64,000 bases of DNA from NCBI GenBank assembly GCA_023101725.1, contig JALJCO010012849.1:1240001-1304000 (forward strand). Reading direction: 5' to 3'. This stretch comes from Atherinomorus stipes. Its lineage: Eukaryota > Chordata > Actinopteri > Atheriniformes > Atherinidae. How positions within the stretch are numbered: position 1 is the stretch's first letter; each line of letters starts with the position of its first letter. Below are positions 1-10,639 of this stretch, one piece after another. The notes beneath the pieces are model-generated. The model saw only the letters and a list, made by a program, of their open reading frames with translations. It was not told the origin of the DNA and made no database searches. A program made the position numbers and the translations under genes.

Positions 1-16
1 GCGAGCGTGCGTGTGT

Positions 17-25
17 TTACTGGAA
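17..25 (+). promoter_or_regulatory. Possible STAT-type site near the socs3 promoter
   Basis: TTACTGGAA fits the relaxed STAT consensus TTMNNNGAA. SOCS3 promoters in other vertebrates carry STAT sites. A single 9-mer match is weak evidence on its own. Confidence 0.25.
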
Positions 26-229
26 GAACCTCTGAACGGAGGAGGCGGAGCCTTACGAACATCGGCTTTACTCATGAAACAACCTCCAGTAACCTTCCCT
101 CACACACACATACACACGGAATCTCTCCGGCAGATATCACCGCTGCCACATTCCTTCGCTCCGTCAAGAAACCCCACACACTTTGTGGATATTTGTGTTT
201 TTTTGGATTTTAATGCCTGAGTTAATAAT

Positions 230-314
230 TCAGCTAGCACTACTTTCGGGTAGTTTGCATATATTTCTATTCGGCGACGAGCGGCTGCAGTGCGGGGCTG
301 AACATATCCGCAAG
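230..314 (+). other. socs3: Non-coding first exon of socs3 (3' end only defined)
   Basis: A consensus donor AAG|GTAAGT puts the exon end at 314. The matching acceptor is TTTTCCTCCAG at 1075-1085, so the second exon starts at 1086 and carries about 214 nt of 5' UTR before the ATG at 1300. The transcription start is not visible with certainty; an AT-rich tatatttctatt at about 260 is the only TATA-like sequence, so the left edge here is a guess. No long reading frame crosses this exon. Confidence 0.5.
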
Positions 315-1291
315 GTAAGTTGTGAAAACACATCTAAAGCGGTTCGTCATTCAAGTGGACAAATACGAAAAGTCATTCTGTAGCTCGTTTAGGTAATGAT
401 GCTGTTTTGTAGCTGTGGGGGTTTGTGCACGCGGGGCAGGAAGTGTACATTTTTGGGCTGTCTGGTATGGTGTTATGGGGTAGGGGACCGACTTATTCGG
501 TAGCGGTTCTGAATCGTTATGGCGCCTCCTGCTTTCTCTCCGCCGTCCCTCAGTCCGGCACCGTCCCCTGAAGCAGACCCGGTTCCTGCAGCTGAACAGA
601 CCAGACGAGACACCTTTTCAGTCACAGTGAAACCCGAGAAAGGTTCTCCGGAGCAGAGATAAAGTATTATGTAGTGAAAGAAAAAAGGGGGAAGGAGGGG
701 GTGAAAAAGTATGTCGGTCTTTTTCACAGTGACCCCGATTCAGAAATCCCTTGTTGCGGTGCGCCGATCGAAGACAATTGAAAGCAATCAGGATCCAGTT
801 GCTGTCTGGCTGCACGGTGCAGCAGCAGTAGCAGATGCTTCATTCAAACTAAATATAACCTGCATGCATCACAGTCCAGTCCTGCTTCATGCATTTGTCA
901 CAGTCGCCATAACTGCGTTTTATGGGGGTAAGCTGAGAGCTCTTGTGTGACAAAGTGGTCATTTGTTTATGTCACTGCTTATGAAGGAGTGTAAGTTTCC
1001 AGTGAAGCTCTATTGCCTCCATGTTTGCATGTCATCAGTCTATATATAGATGAAAATGCCTAATCAGTGCACTATTTTCCTCCAGCTGTGTTTGGGTGCT
1101 CTCTCCCAGCCCCTCTCTGGATGCATCAGACTCCTCTGCCCCGGGGCCCTGGACCCGGTGTGTGACCCCACCACCCTCACCCCTTTCCCCCTCTATCAGT
1201 TCTCCCTCTGCCCCAAACTCCCTTCCACCTGTCCATCTCGAAGCTCCTGTGCTTGGCCCCCTGCCTCTCGAGCAGGCAGAGGCGGGGGGCC

Positions 1292-1306
1292 ATGGCGCCA
1301 TGGTAA
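1292..1306 (+). promoter_or_regulatory. Four-codon upstream ORF overlapping the socs3 start codon
   Basis: ATG GCG CCA TGG TAA (M-A-P-W-stop) starts at 1292. It contains the socs3 ATG (1300) in another frame and ends six bases after that ATG begins. Both ATGs have G at -3 and G at +4 (GCCATGG and GCCATGG), a strong initiation context. Scanning ribosomes would meet the short frame first, so it may lower or gate SOCS3 translation. That effect is inferred. Confidence 0.5.
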
Positions 1307-2070
1307 CCTTCAGTGGACAGAACCACCTCCTCGCCATGAGCGGAGCGTCCCCTTCGGAGGGCAGGGTTCAGGGGCTAAACTTTACCCCGCATCACTACAA
1401 GCCCTTCCGCTCGCATGAACACTACCAGCAGGTCAGTCAAACTTGACTTCTTAAAAAAGAAATCTTTGTTTTTTTATTGACGTTCTCTGGGTGATAACAT
1501 GCTAACGACAGCATGTTTTACCTGTTTCAGGTGATGCGTGCTCTGCGTAAGCTCCAGGAGAGTGGCTTTTACTGGGGTGCTGTTGGAGGCCGGGAAGCAA
1601 GCGCCCTGCTGCGCTCTGAACCGCCTGGCACTTTCCTGATCCGCGACTCCTCCGACCACCACCACTTCTTCACCTTGTCTGTGCAGACAGCTCGAGGAAC
1701 AAAGAATCTTCGCATCCACAGCGAGGGGGGCGGCTTCTTCCTGCAGCCAGATGCTCAAAACACCCAAGAGCTTCCACAGTTCGACTGTGTGCTGAAACTC
1801 ATAGCGCATTACATGGGAAAAGGCCCGGATGCTGGAAGTGGGGGCAATTCAGGAGAGGCAAAAATGAAGGGTCGCAATGTGTATCTAATCCACACCGATG
1901 GAGAGAAAATTCCCCTGGAGTTGCGGCGACCACTCCTAACTTCTCTGTCGTCTTTGCAGCACATGTGCCGGCGGACGCTGAACAACAGAGGCCTTGGTGC
2001 GTCGGAGCAAACTGAGCAGCTCCCGCACACACTCAGAGACTTCCTGGAGGAATATGACGCTCCGATTTGA
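1300..2070 (+). CDS. socs3: Suppressor of cytokine signaling 3 (SOCS3)
   Basis: Coding exons are 1300-1431 and 1531-2070 (44 + 179 codons, 223 aa). SOCS3 is an induced inhibitor of JAK/STAT signalling that blocks JAK kinases and recruits an Elongin BC-Cullin5 ubiquitin ligase. Visible parts: a kinase-inhibitory region around residues 33-38 (YKPFRS, F36 matching the key KIR Phe); the extended SH2 helix VMRALRKLQES from residue 45; an SH2 domain with the phosphotyrosine-binding Arg in FLIRDSS; a short Gly/Ser-rich insert where mammals have a PEST stretch; and a SOCS box with BC-box SLQHMCRRTLN and a C-terminal EYDAPI. The start at 1300 is chosen because it gives MVT as in SOCS3 and no in-frame ATG lies upstream in this exon. 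The 99 bp intron has a good GT..AG and polypyrimidine tract; without it the frame stops after QQVSQT. In mammals the SOCS3 coding region is one exon, so this intron is unusual. Which teleost paralogue (a or b) it is cannot be told from one locus. Confidence 0.95.
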
Positions 2071-4050
2071 CTGACAGGAACTGCAGAAGTTCCACTGCAC
2101 GGACCAGGTGCCTGGAGGGCTGCACGGACCAGCTCTCAGTGCATATGAGAAAGCTTGTGCCACCAGAGACTGACCAGACTGAGCCTTAGATACTAATGTA
2201 AGGTCAGTTTACCATTGAGGCCTCAGTCAGCTGACTACAGATCTTTTTAATTACTGATGGGCAACGTCTACCTAGAGTCTTGGATGAAGAGCGTGATTTG
2301 GGTAACCAACGATTACCTCGTCCATCCCGCCTTGGAACAAACTGACCACTAACGTGAGTGGCAGATGAAGCCAGAGGTCAAAGGCCAATGTTTCCTATGA
2401 CTGACTCAGACGCAGAGCGATGCCTCGTAGAAGATTAACCCAATTGGTCGATGTAAACGATGACAGGGAATGCGTGATCGATACACCGCCGGCGTTCTTG
2501 GTGGGTTTAATGTGCTTAAGAAGAAACCTCCTCTGTCAGCATGACATTTACCACACTTTGGATCGGTGGACAGAGAGACAGATGGCAAAGAGCAGAGAGG
2601 CTGAGAGGGAGTGAATGAAGGAGGAGTTGCAGAGAAAAGGCAAAGTCCAAACGAGGGGCCCAGCGCACAGTATTTGTTTGTCTGAGTGTGTGTGTATTTG
2701 TGTGTTGTGGTCGTGCACATATTTCCATTGCCGTTTCCCGCAAGTGTTGCCACATAGAGGGGAGTGGGTAGGCACGCTAGCACCACACACACACACACAC
2801 ACACACACACATGCAGGTACAGGCCCAGATGAAGGTTTTGTTAGCGTGGGATAAAAAAGACATTACAAGGCATTTTCTGCTTTTCCTGTTTGCTTCTTGT
2901 TTTGTCCTCTGTTACGCTGCCCTCTTTTGTTTTGTTTTTTTGATGCGCATCTACTTTGACAGTGACAGAAAACAGACTGCTGTTACCGAGACAAAAGCTT
3001 GTTACTGACACAAAAGCTTTGGCATGGGACCAAACTAAGCAGCAGAACTTATTTTTATCCAGATTAGATGGAGAAAAAAAAAATGTCTGTGACACTGTAA
3101 AGCTCACTGAGAGTTGAAGATGATGAGCTCAAAGATAGGAAAGAGGTGGCTGATGGTGAGAAAAGGGTCTGAACCAAGGAGAAAGAAGAGCGGGAAATAG
3201 GATTAGGAAAGGGAAATTGAAGAGGATAGAGAACAGTGGTGGTGGGTAGGGTAGGGGAGAAGAGGGAGGAGACATACTGGTATACAGCTTAACAAAAACA
3301 GTGATGTGATTGATGATAGAGTTCAACGGGACACTGCTCCTGTAAATGTAGCAGCCAGTGCGATAAAGAGAGACTTGGCTTAGTCTTAACTCTGTTTTTT
3401 TAGGCCTTCTTGGATTAACATCATTGACTTATTTCTTTTTGCTAGAATGGGCTTGTGTGTTTGAGTGTCTGTGCTGTTTCTCTCCTGCTTTTCTTACACC
3501 ATCCATGAAGGAGGAAATAAGCTGTTATTTGAACTTTTTGTTCCTCTAATTTTTTTTTTTTTTTTTTTTGCCCCATTTGCCTTCCATCTCACCTCTAAAG
3601 GAGGGAACAGTTGGGTTTGTCTGTCTGAAAGTCAAGGGAACAGTCTTCCCTTAAGTGATTCTTTAAAAATGCCTTTTGTAAATCTAAATGACAAGACTCA
3701 GATTTGACCCAGATTGTGTTTTTTTTTTTCCCCCTATTTGACCCCCACTTGATCCATATAGGATTGTTTGCTTTTTCACATCATAAAATTTTGTGAACTC
3801 ATGGCAACTTGAGACAAGGGCGCTGGATTACAGCATAAAATGACACTTTTCTGGGTCAGATCATGGTCTTGCAATCTTAACACCAAGTTGTTACATGTGC
3901 TGCAGCGGTGGACCACGTGTATGTGAATCATTTGTCTTTTATAAAGACTCTCTTGCAAAAGGCTGGCCACTAGTCTGGCAAAATACAAGCTGTAATATCT
4001 GAAATGACAAAGCATTACAAAATAAATGAAAAGGAACGTTGCACATATTT
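2071..4050 (+). other. socs3: Probable socs3 3' UTR
   Basis: About 2 kb follows the stop before the first AATAAA on this strand (4021-4026), followed by AU-rich sequence with ATTTA motifs, as expected for a short-lived cytokine-feedback mRNA. It includes a (CA)n tract at 2784-2811 and poly-T runs near 3550 and 3720. No supported reading frame is present. The true mRNA end needs transcript data. Confidence 0.5.
2784..2811. repeat. (CA)n microsatellite
   Basis: A near-perfect CA dinucleotide run of about 28 bases inside the likely socs3 3' UTR. A shorter CA run lies at about 4876-4892. Confidence 0.9.
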
Positions 4051-4942
4051 ATATTTCTAAAATATTTCAATAATTTATATTAAAGAGCACTATTTTTACA
4101 AAAGCCAATGCATTTGCCATGTGTGTTACTTTACTATTTGTTTTCTTTGCCTCCTCTATTGCTTCTCTTTTCTCCCACTGAGTCAATATTGACCGGACTG
4201 GCTCTAACTTACTGTAATGTATCGTAAAGCAGTCTGTATTCCAGCAATTCCTGGCTTCACAACAAGATTATTTACTGACAAATGGGATTTCCTAGTTAAA
4301 CAAAGCAGTGTTTATTCAGTCGGCAGCGCTTTGAAAGCTCCGGGTCCGTGCTACGAGCTGCAGTGTGAGGCGGATGCACCTCCTCATGAAAAATTACTGC
4401 AATTCTCACTTCTCATTTTCTTTAGTAGAGCATTGTGGGTAAATTCCATAAGCATCAGAGAACATATGGGAAAGGGAGGAGTAGGTACAGCTGATGTGCA
4501 TAAAAGTGTAACAAAGGGATTCCCAGAAGTGCAGAGTTAGGTTAACTCCATCACATGTATCCTCGCAGCCTTTGACACAGCAGTTACTGTGCAGAAAGCT
4601 CACTTTGGGTTGGACCTAACTGGAAAGGAATGCAGCGGGGTTTTATACATCCTGCCTGAGGGGCTGAGAGAGGATGGTGTCCTCTGGGGAGTGTGTGTGC
4701 GTATGTGTGTGAGGTCAGATAGGTGAAAGCGTCCACGTGGAGGAGATTTATGATGGCCTGTGGTTTACGTGTGCAGCCAGTTTGCAGAGTGTGTGCGCGT
4801 AAGTGGTTGGTCAAGCAAGGTTGCTGTTGGTAAAATTAAGCAGGAGGTGAGTTTCTTCATTTCTTTACCCCCCTTACACACACACACACACACGCAGACG
4901 GTTCCCATTCCCTGCATACCTTGTGCTCTGTCTGAGGCCGGC

Positions 4943-4951
4943 TTCCAGGAA
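4943..4951 (+). promoter_or_regulatory. STAT-type palindrome TTCCAGGAA
   Basis: An exact TTC-N3-GAA site of the high-affinity form TTCCAGGAA, 2.9 kb past the socs3 stop codon. It is the first of four identical copies in about 1.1 kb (see 5915-6063). Confidence 0.4.
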
Positions 4952-5914
4952 AGAGGCACTTTAATTGAGTTGAGTTTTTACGGCTTCCCTGGTGTTAGTG
5001 TGAGCACGGGTGCGTGTTCATGTGTTAGACAAGGGAGCACTGATGAGAGAGTAGTTTTCTGAAATGATGCACACAGAGCATCAAGTTCAAGACGGAAAAA
5101 AAAATCTGAAATGTGAAGTGAAACTCAGTTGCTGACATGAAAATTTTGACATAAACATCTCTGATAAGGAGTGAAATGAGGTGCTGCTTCAATTCAGGTA
5201 ATTGCAATCCTTCAGACCTCATTTTGTGTGTGTTTCTGACAACGCTATTTGTTTCTGAGAGGAAAACTGAGGAGGGCACTTGACAGAAATGACGTAGGTC
5301 AAAAGACAAACAAATGAGTGAGCCGTCTTCCCAAATTCCAACCAGAATAATCCAGTTTAACACACAAACACATTGTCTAAATAAGCCAGCTCAGCTCGCT
5401 GTGACTCATTTTATGTTCCCCATAGTTGCCTGGTGAGTAGGACTGGAATATTTTGCCTGTATCCTTCGCTCCTCTTGCGAATCTCACACACACTCCCAGA
5501 AAGTCTTTCCGCTATGATTCATTTTTTCAGTTTATGGCTTGCAGCGTCCAGCTCAACAGTTGTCAACAGTGTCCCCGGCCAAGCACAACACCCGGCTCTC
5601 AAACAACTGAGCTCGGCTTTAATTTCTTTAATTTTTCCCTTTTTCCTTCCTTCAACAATCAAAACATTCACACCCCTGAAAGTTTTTAACATGTTTTAGT
5701 GACACAAGGAAATGAAAAGCCAGTTGAGCAACTGGAAGACTTGAACTAATAATGTTTTTGCAGCCTGATTAAAATCTAAGTGTTATCAACAGATTTCGTG
5801 TGTGTGTTATTGCATTTCTCTGCTCCTGCCAATGTCAACCATGTCAGTCCTTGAAGGTGGAAACAATATTAAGAGGTTTTGAAAATGCCCTGCCACTGGC
5901 AGTCTACAGCAGCC

Positions 5915-6063
5915 TTCCAGGAAGGACCTCCAGTTTGCTGATTATTTCTTCCAGGAACACTCCTTGCAGCCTCATCGGTGCTTATAGGAAAGACGTTCGG
6001 TTGGCCCATCAGCTCAAGTATTGTCACAGCCGCTTCTGATAAAGCCAGACCAGCTTCCAGGAA
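5915..6063 (+). promoter_or_regulatory. Cluster of three identical STAT-type sites; candidate socs3 enhancer
   Basis: TTCCAGGAA occurs at 5915-5923, 5949-5957 and 6055-6063, all in the same orientation within 149 bp, with a fourth copy at 4943. STAT dimers bind TTC-N3-GAA, and SOCS3 is a direct STAT target in vertebrates. The cluster is 3.8 kb downstream of the socs3 stop in DNA that shows no repeat structure. Enhancer function is inferred from motif clustering and the neighbouring gene. Confidence 0.45.
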
Positions 6064-7636
6064 ACCAGAGATTTACCCTCCAGCATTCCATCATTCCTTC
6101 ACCATCAGCGCACACAGACACAGACAGAGAAAACGCGAGGCAGCAGTAGGGGTATAACAGGGACACGGATCAATAAAAACCATATGGGAAGCATACTGAC
6201 AGGAAAACACACTCAAAACACACTCAAATACCATGTGTGCATGCACACATGATTATGTGTGTGTCCAAGCCTGTCTTGACTTGTATCGACCAGCTCATTG
6301 TGACACATGTATACACACACAAAGAGTCAGACCACAATATTTTTCTAAGCTGACTACCCACCTACCCCACACACACACTTTCTGTAATGTTCAAAACTCA
6401 TTGTGACTAACATTTTCACACAGCTCATCAGTTAAATGGTTTTCCCGTAACACCTGGACCGCCCAACGCATGGGTGTGGCTCATTCTGGCTGGACCAGCA
6501 TCTAAACCTAACCGGGATGAACTGAAAAGTGAAAACAGTTTGTGAAAGGCAGCTGTGAGGCGTGTTGTCATAGGCACAGATGCATTGTTTTAACTGGAAG
6601 GTTTTTTTTGCTCTCCGTTCACAGCTGCACAAGCGTAGCAGCGGAGAAGCTCAGATGCCAAATGGCTTACAGTAACAGGGTGGACTGAGACCAAACCCAC
6701 CAACACTCTCAGGTGTCACTGTGTGTCCCCACAGTTGGACTGCAGGACTGCACTTTGCTTTTAACTTGAGCAGTTCAAGCATTACCTTATTCACATTCAT
6801 GTGTGGAGAGTATGCAGCTCTTGGACTCAGATCTCCATGTTGCTTTTAACATGCTGCATACTGTATGTTTTAAGTCAGAGCTGAAAAAAAAAAAACATGG
6901 CTAACTCCATGTTGCCACGTTCTTTTGCTTCCACCAGTTGCTTAACTGAAGAAATAGATGAGCTAAATGGGTGTTTTTATCAGATAAATAGAAGAGAAAT
7001 GATTTGTTTACTTTGAAAGTTGCCTATATGAGGACAACAGAAGCTAAAATGCAGAAGTTGAAGTTGAGAAATATCCTCTTTGTTACCAACAAGAAATCCG
7101 ACTTCTTGTGACATTTTCTTTGATTTTTTTTTTCTTTATTTCCCCTCTGGCTGGAAATCGGAAGATTCTGAGTTCCTAGTTGCCCCTGATTGCAGCACTA
7201 CATTAGGGTAAGAGTTCAAACTTACTTGAGCAAAATATTATGACTGAGAAGAATCCAGTTTTCTGCGTGAAATAAAAATGTAAAGCGGTCATTTCTATGC
7301 TTTGAGCTGTGGCGACTTCAACACCTCAAAGCCAGCCTCCTCAGGAACTTTGACCCTCACCAGTTTGGCGATACAGGTTTCAGTTATCTGTATCGCTTTT
7401 TCAAAGTGGTTATCGTATCCCTTTTCATAATGTAATCTCTTACTCTACATTAGAGTTTATTCTTCTTGGCTATTGATGATGTCATCGCTAGAGGTTAGAA
7501 GTAGGGCTTAGGTTATATTTGTCTTGGGGTATTTTTTGGATGATTTATATGGGTGTGGGTGTTATGTATGTATTGAGGTGCTAATATGTACTTTCTTTTA
7601 TTTGGGGGTATACGTTCCTTCTGTGTCTGGGCCCCT

Positions 7637-8275
7637 TTTAAAGCCAGAGTTGGTAATCCTGCTCTGAAACACTTTTTGTTCTACTGGGTGAAATGGTCCT
7701 TCCATCCTGACAGTTTCAACACATCATGTTTTCATAAAAAGGAAGGAAAAAAGTCAGACCTCTGTGAGAGCTGCAGTTCTGTAAAAAACTTTGACCAACC
7801 CCTGCCATTCGCAACGAAATTGGTAATTTGCAACTTATAGAAAGAACGAATCGATGCCTTTATGTCTCGTCTCTGTCCCTCCTCTCTCACTGTCCCCCAT
7901 ATGACCACCCTGTGTGCCGTTCACTGTAAACAAACATAGCTAACCGACTGCTAACTGCTGCTGCGCCAAAATAATAAAAACAAAACAACAGATAAGGATT
8001 AAGTCTCGGAGGTGTTGACGTTTGCAGTGTGGACTTTCTACACCGCAGAAGGAGTTGGAGGTGAGTGGATTAAAGCTTTTAAAAACGTGGTTTGTCAACT
8101 GTTTACTATCAAGCTAACGAGCTAGCTATCCACTCGGCTGTTATTGTTAACCTGCTCATAAAACATCGGCTCACACGTCCCTGCACTCTGAATGCTTGGT
8201 TTTTGGTGGTGGTTTTTTTTTTTTAAATGTCGCTTGCTCGGACCGTTTTCCAACATTGCCAACCCTAGCTTTAAA
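7637..8275. repeat. Probable non-autonomous DNA element with short inverted ends
   Basis: The left end (TTTAAAGCCAGAGTTGG) and the right end, read on the other strand (TTTAAAGCTAGGGTTGG), are imperfect inverted repeats about 17 bp long and 640 bp apart. No coding capacity is visible between them. The sequence style resembles common teleost dispersed repeats, but the family was not identified. Confidence 0.4.
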
Positions 8276-8420
8276 AATAGAGTCCGAAGTCCCCCCACCA
8301 TTTCTGATTGCAAACAGCAGTAGGCCTATTCAAACTGAGCGCCCCTCCCTGTCAGGCTAATGGCCGCCTTTTTCTTCAGCCTATTCAGCTTCAACAACTC
8401 ACTCTTGGAGGCCAAGTGTA

Positions 8421-8642
8421 TCTATCTGCGGCTTGCAACCCAGTGGGCGTGTCGTAGTGTGGGCGTGTCGTAGTGTGGGCGTGTCGTAGTGTGGGTGGGT
8501 CTGGTTAGGTTTAGGGGAAGGGTCAGGGGTAGGGCTAGATTTTACCGTGCTCTCATTGGCCTGGTGGGCGTGTCGTCGCGTAACATCACACTACGACACG
8601 CCCACACTACGACACGCCCCTGTCTTGCGAGCCGCAGATAGA
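8421..8642. mobile_element. Foldback MITE with internal 16-bp tandem repeats
   Basis: The ends TCTATCTGCGGCTTGCAA and, on the other strand, TCTATCTGCGGCTCGCAA form terminal inverted repeats 222 bp apart. The left arm carries three copies of a 16-bp unit GTGGGCGTGTCGTAGT (about 8443-8490). The right arm carries two copies in inverse orientation (about 8590-8620), so most of the element can fold on itself. It has no coding sequence. Confidence 0.7.
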
Positions 8643-9349
8643 CCCTTCTCCTTGGAGGCGGGTAAAAGCCAAACTAATATTAACCCTGGTTTCCCAACAT
8701 TCACTATCTTAAGCTCTTACCTTTTCTTCGGTGCATCTGCCATTTTCCTTTCTTTCTTTTTTTTTTTTTCCTTCGAGAGTTTGAGTGACTGGCATCTGCT
8801 CCAATCATGAGCTTATTCCCACACAGCATCATGCCCTTGGCTCTGTCATTGGCTGGCGATATAAACAGAAATCTCCACCCAGAAATATCCCGACCACACC
8901 AAAACAAAGCTAAAGAGCGAATTACAGGCAGGGGGAGAGGGAGTTGCATTTAAACGCACCACTGCACGGTACGCCCAAAGGCGTGAATTGAGACAGATTT
9001 CACTTGCACAAGTCTAATGTTTATTTTCAGGGGGGAAACTTCGAACTGTACCTTTAAAGGAGTGATGACATATCAGTATAAACTATTTCATGTAGCTAAT
9101 ATTGCTGCATATATCAACCCCCCCCAAAAAAATTTTTACTTTTAACTGCGAACTTTTGGCACTCTAGACTTCCCTCTTCAGTAAAAGGGTTGGATGCGGG
9201 GATGATATGCAGCTTTACCCAGAGACCAAGTTGACTTCATTTTGATTGGCTACACCTTATTTGGCTATAACCTTATTTAGAGAAAGTAGGTCATGGTCAG
9301 ACTTTGCTAAAGGCTATCTGTTAGCAACATGAGCACTTCAGACAGTGGC

Positions 9350-9985
9350 TGTGTCCGAATGTACACCCTGTTCCCTACATAGGGCCCTACAGGGATCATG
9401 CCATTTTGTAGGGGTGTCCGAATGTCTAGAAAGAAAAACGTAGAGCACTCAAAATTACCCACAATACATCTTGAAAACTTGTGAGCTTCAATGGTTCCTA
9501 GACAGGTCAATATATAGACCACCAATGCAGTCTTGCAGTCAGGAGCACTAAATGAAATAAATAAATTATAAGTAATGACAAGGATGTGGTCACTTCCTTC
9601 AGTGTTGCTGCAGAAGTTTTCTTTTAAATCCATTTGTTCAAAAACCCAGATCTGAATGAATCCATGTTGAATGCAGTCAGACACGCTAGCTCCACTTACA
9701 TAGGTATACAGCTTAGCTGTAGGAGGAGGGAGCGGAGCAGAGTGGACGGACAGCAGGGAGGCTGCTTGCTTGATAGTGTGCTCTAGTTGGAGAAAATGAA
9801 TTACGTAGAATGATAAGCTGCTGTCTTTTTCAACCTCTTTTAAACAAACAAACAAAGCTGACAGACCTTGAACAGGGACTTTGATACTCGCTCTGGACAT
9901 TCACATGGCTTCATCAGTGCTCAACAGATCATATCATACCCCCAAAACCCCAGAAAAGTGAAATTTGATGTCATGGCACCTTTAA
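9350..9985. repeat. Possible fish repeat, with GTGTCCGAATGT ends motif
   Basis: GTGTCCGAATGT is present twice (about 9352 and 9415), flanking a small palindrome around TACATAGGGCCCTACAGGG. The block ends near a tract (gtcatggcacctttaa) typical of dispersed fish repeats. A 197-codon open frame on the minus strand (9307-9900) runs through it but shows no domain and is not called as a gene. Confidence 0.3.
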
Positions 9986-10272
9986 TAAGCTTTATTGTTT
10001 CCTAGGGTGTCCCATTTCACATGATATATTTACATAAGGAAAGTGAGGAGTTAGTGGTTTGAACTGACGTGAATAAAACTGAACTGAACCCAACTAGGTG
10101 ACAACAAAAGAAAAACTAAACACATACCTGAGATTCTGAAGATTGGAAGGAGTCTTAATCCAAATATTGCTGCCTAGCAACATGGTCTGTATATATCTAG
10201 ACCTATATGTTTCTAAAAACTCAGGAGTTATTATTTACAGTTTGTACAATGTTCTCTTTAACCTTAACTTTA

Positions 10273-10628
10273 AAAAGGGATAGGTTACCGTGTAACTTTT
10301 GGCTGCTATAAGGCACTGAACCTGTAACTTCCCGCAGGCCACACGACTGTCACGAAATTAAACAGTTTCTATTCGTAATCATGTTTGCAGACCACTTTGA
10401 TCAGCTGAGAGCAAAGTCATCGAACCATAAAGCAAAGCGCTCCAGGTCACATGATCCAATAAGAGTCAGATCCACTCCTGCAAAGTCACAATGTCGGTTT
10501 TGTTGAGGAGAGAAGCCCCCTCGGAGCAACAACATATGTCAAATGCTGTATATTGACCCAAAAAATCATCTATTTCTACTTACATTAGGCCAATGTTTGG
10601 GTCAAAAGTTACACAGTATCCCTTTAAG
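10273..10628. mobile_element. MITE-like element with ~28 bp terminal inverted repeats
   Basis: The left end reads AAAGGGATAGGTTACCGTG then TAACTTTTGG. The right end on the other strand reads TTAAAGGGATACTGTG then TAACTTTTGACC. The two ends pair across 355 bp with one short gap, and nothing between them codes for protein. This is the layout of a non-autonomous DNA transposon. Confidence 0.55.
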
Positions 10629-10639
10629 GGCAAGCATAT

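Larger units (their letters stand above)
4100..7630. other. Intergenic DNA, no gene seen
   Basis: Non-coding sequence between socs3 and the first clear repeat. It holds CA/TG-rich patches (about 4690-4720, 4876-4892, 6190-6380) and the STAT-site cluster. Short reading frames here show no recognisable domain or splice structure. Confidence 0.6.

Noticed and set aside
997..1006. TTCCAGTGAA in socs3 intron 1 as a STAT6-type (N4) site
   Set aside because: A single relaxed match without clustering; too likely by chance to list.
1086..1299. In-frame extension of socs3 upstream of the ATG at 1300
   Set aside because: The frame is open but has no ATG before 1300 in this exon, and MVT at 1300 matches the known SOCS3 N-terminus.
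1035..1337. Minus-strand frame opposite socs3 exon 2 (100 codons)
   Set aside because: It is a shadow of the Pro/Ser-rich 5' UTR and start region of socs3.
9307..9900. 197-codon open frame on the minus strand, the longest unassigned frame
   Set aside because: It has no recognisable domain, no good start context or splice structure, and it overlaps a block with repeat-like ends.
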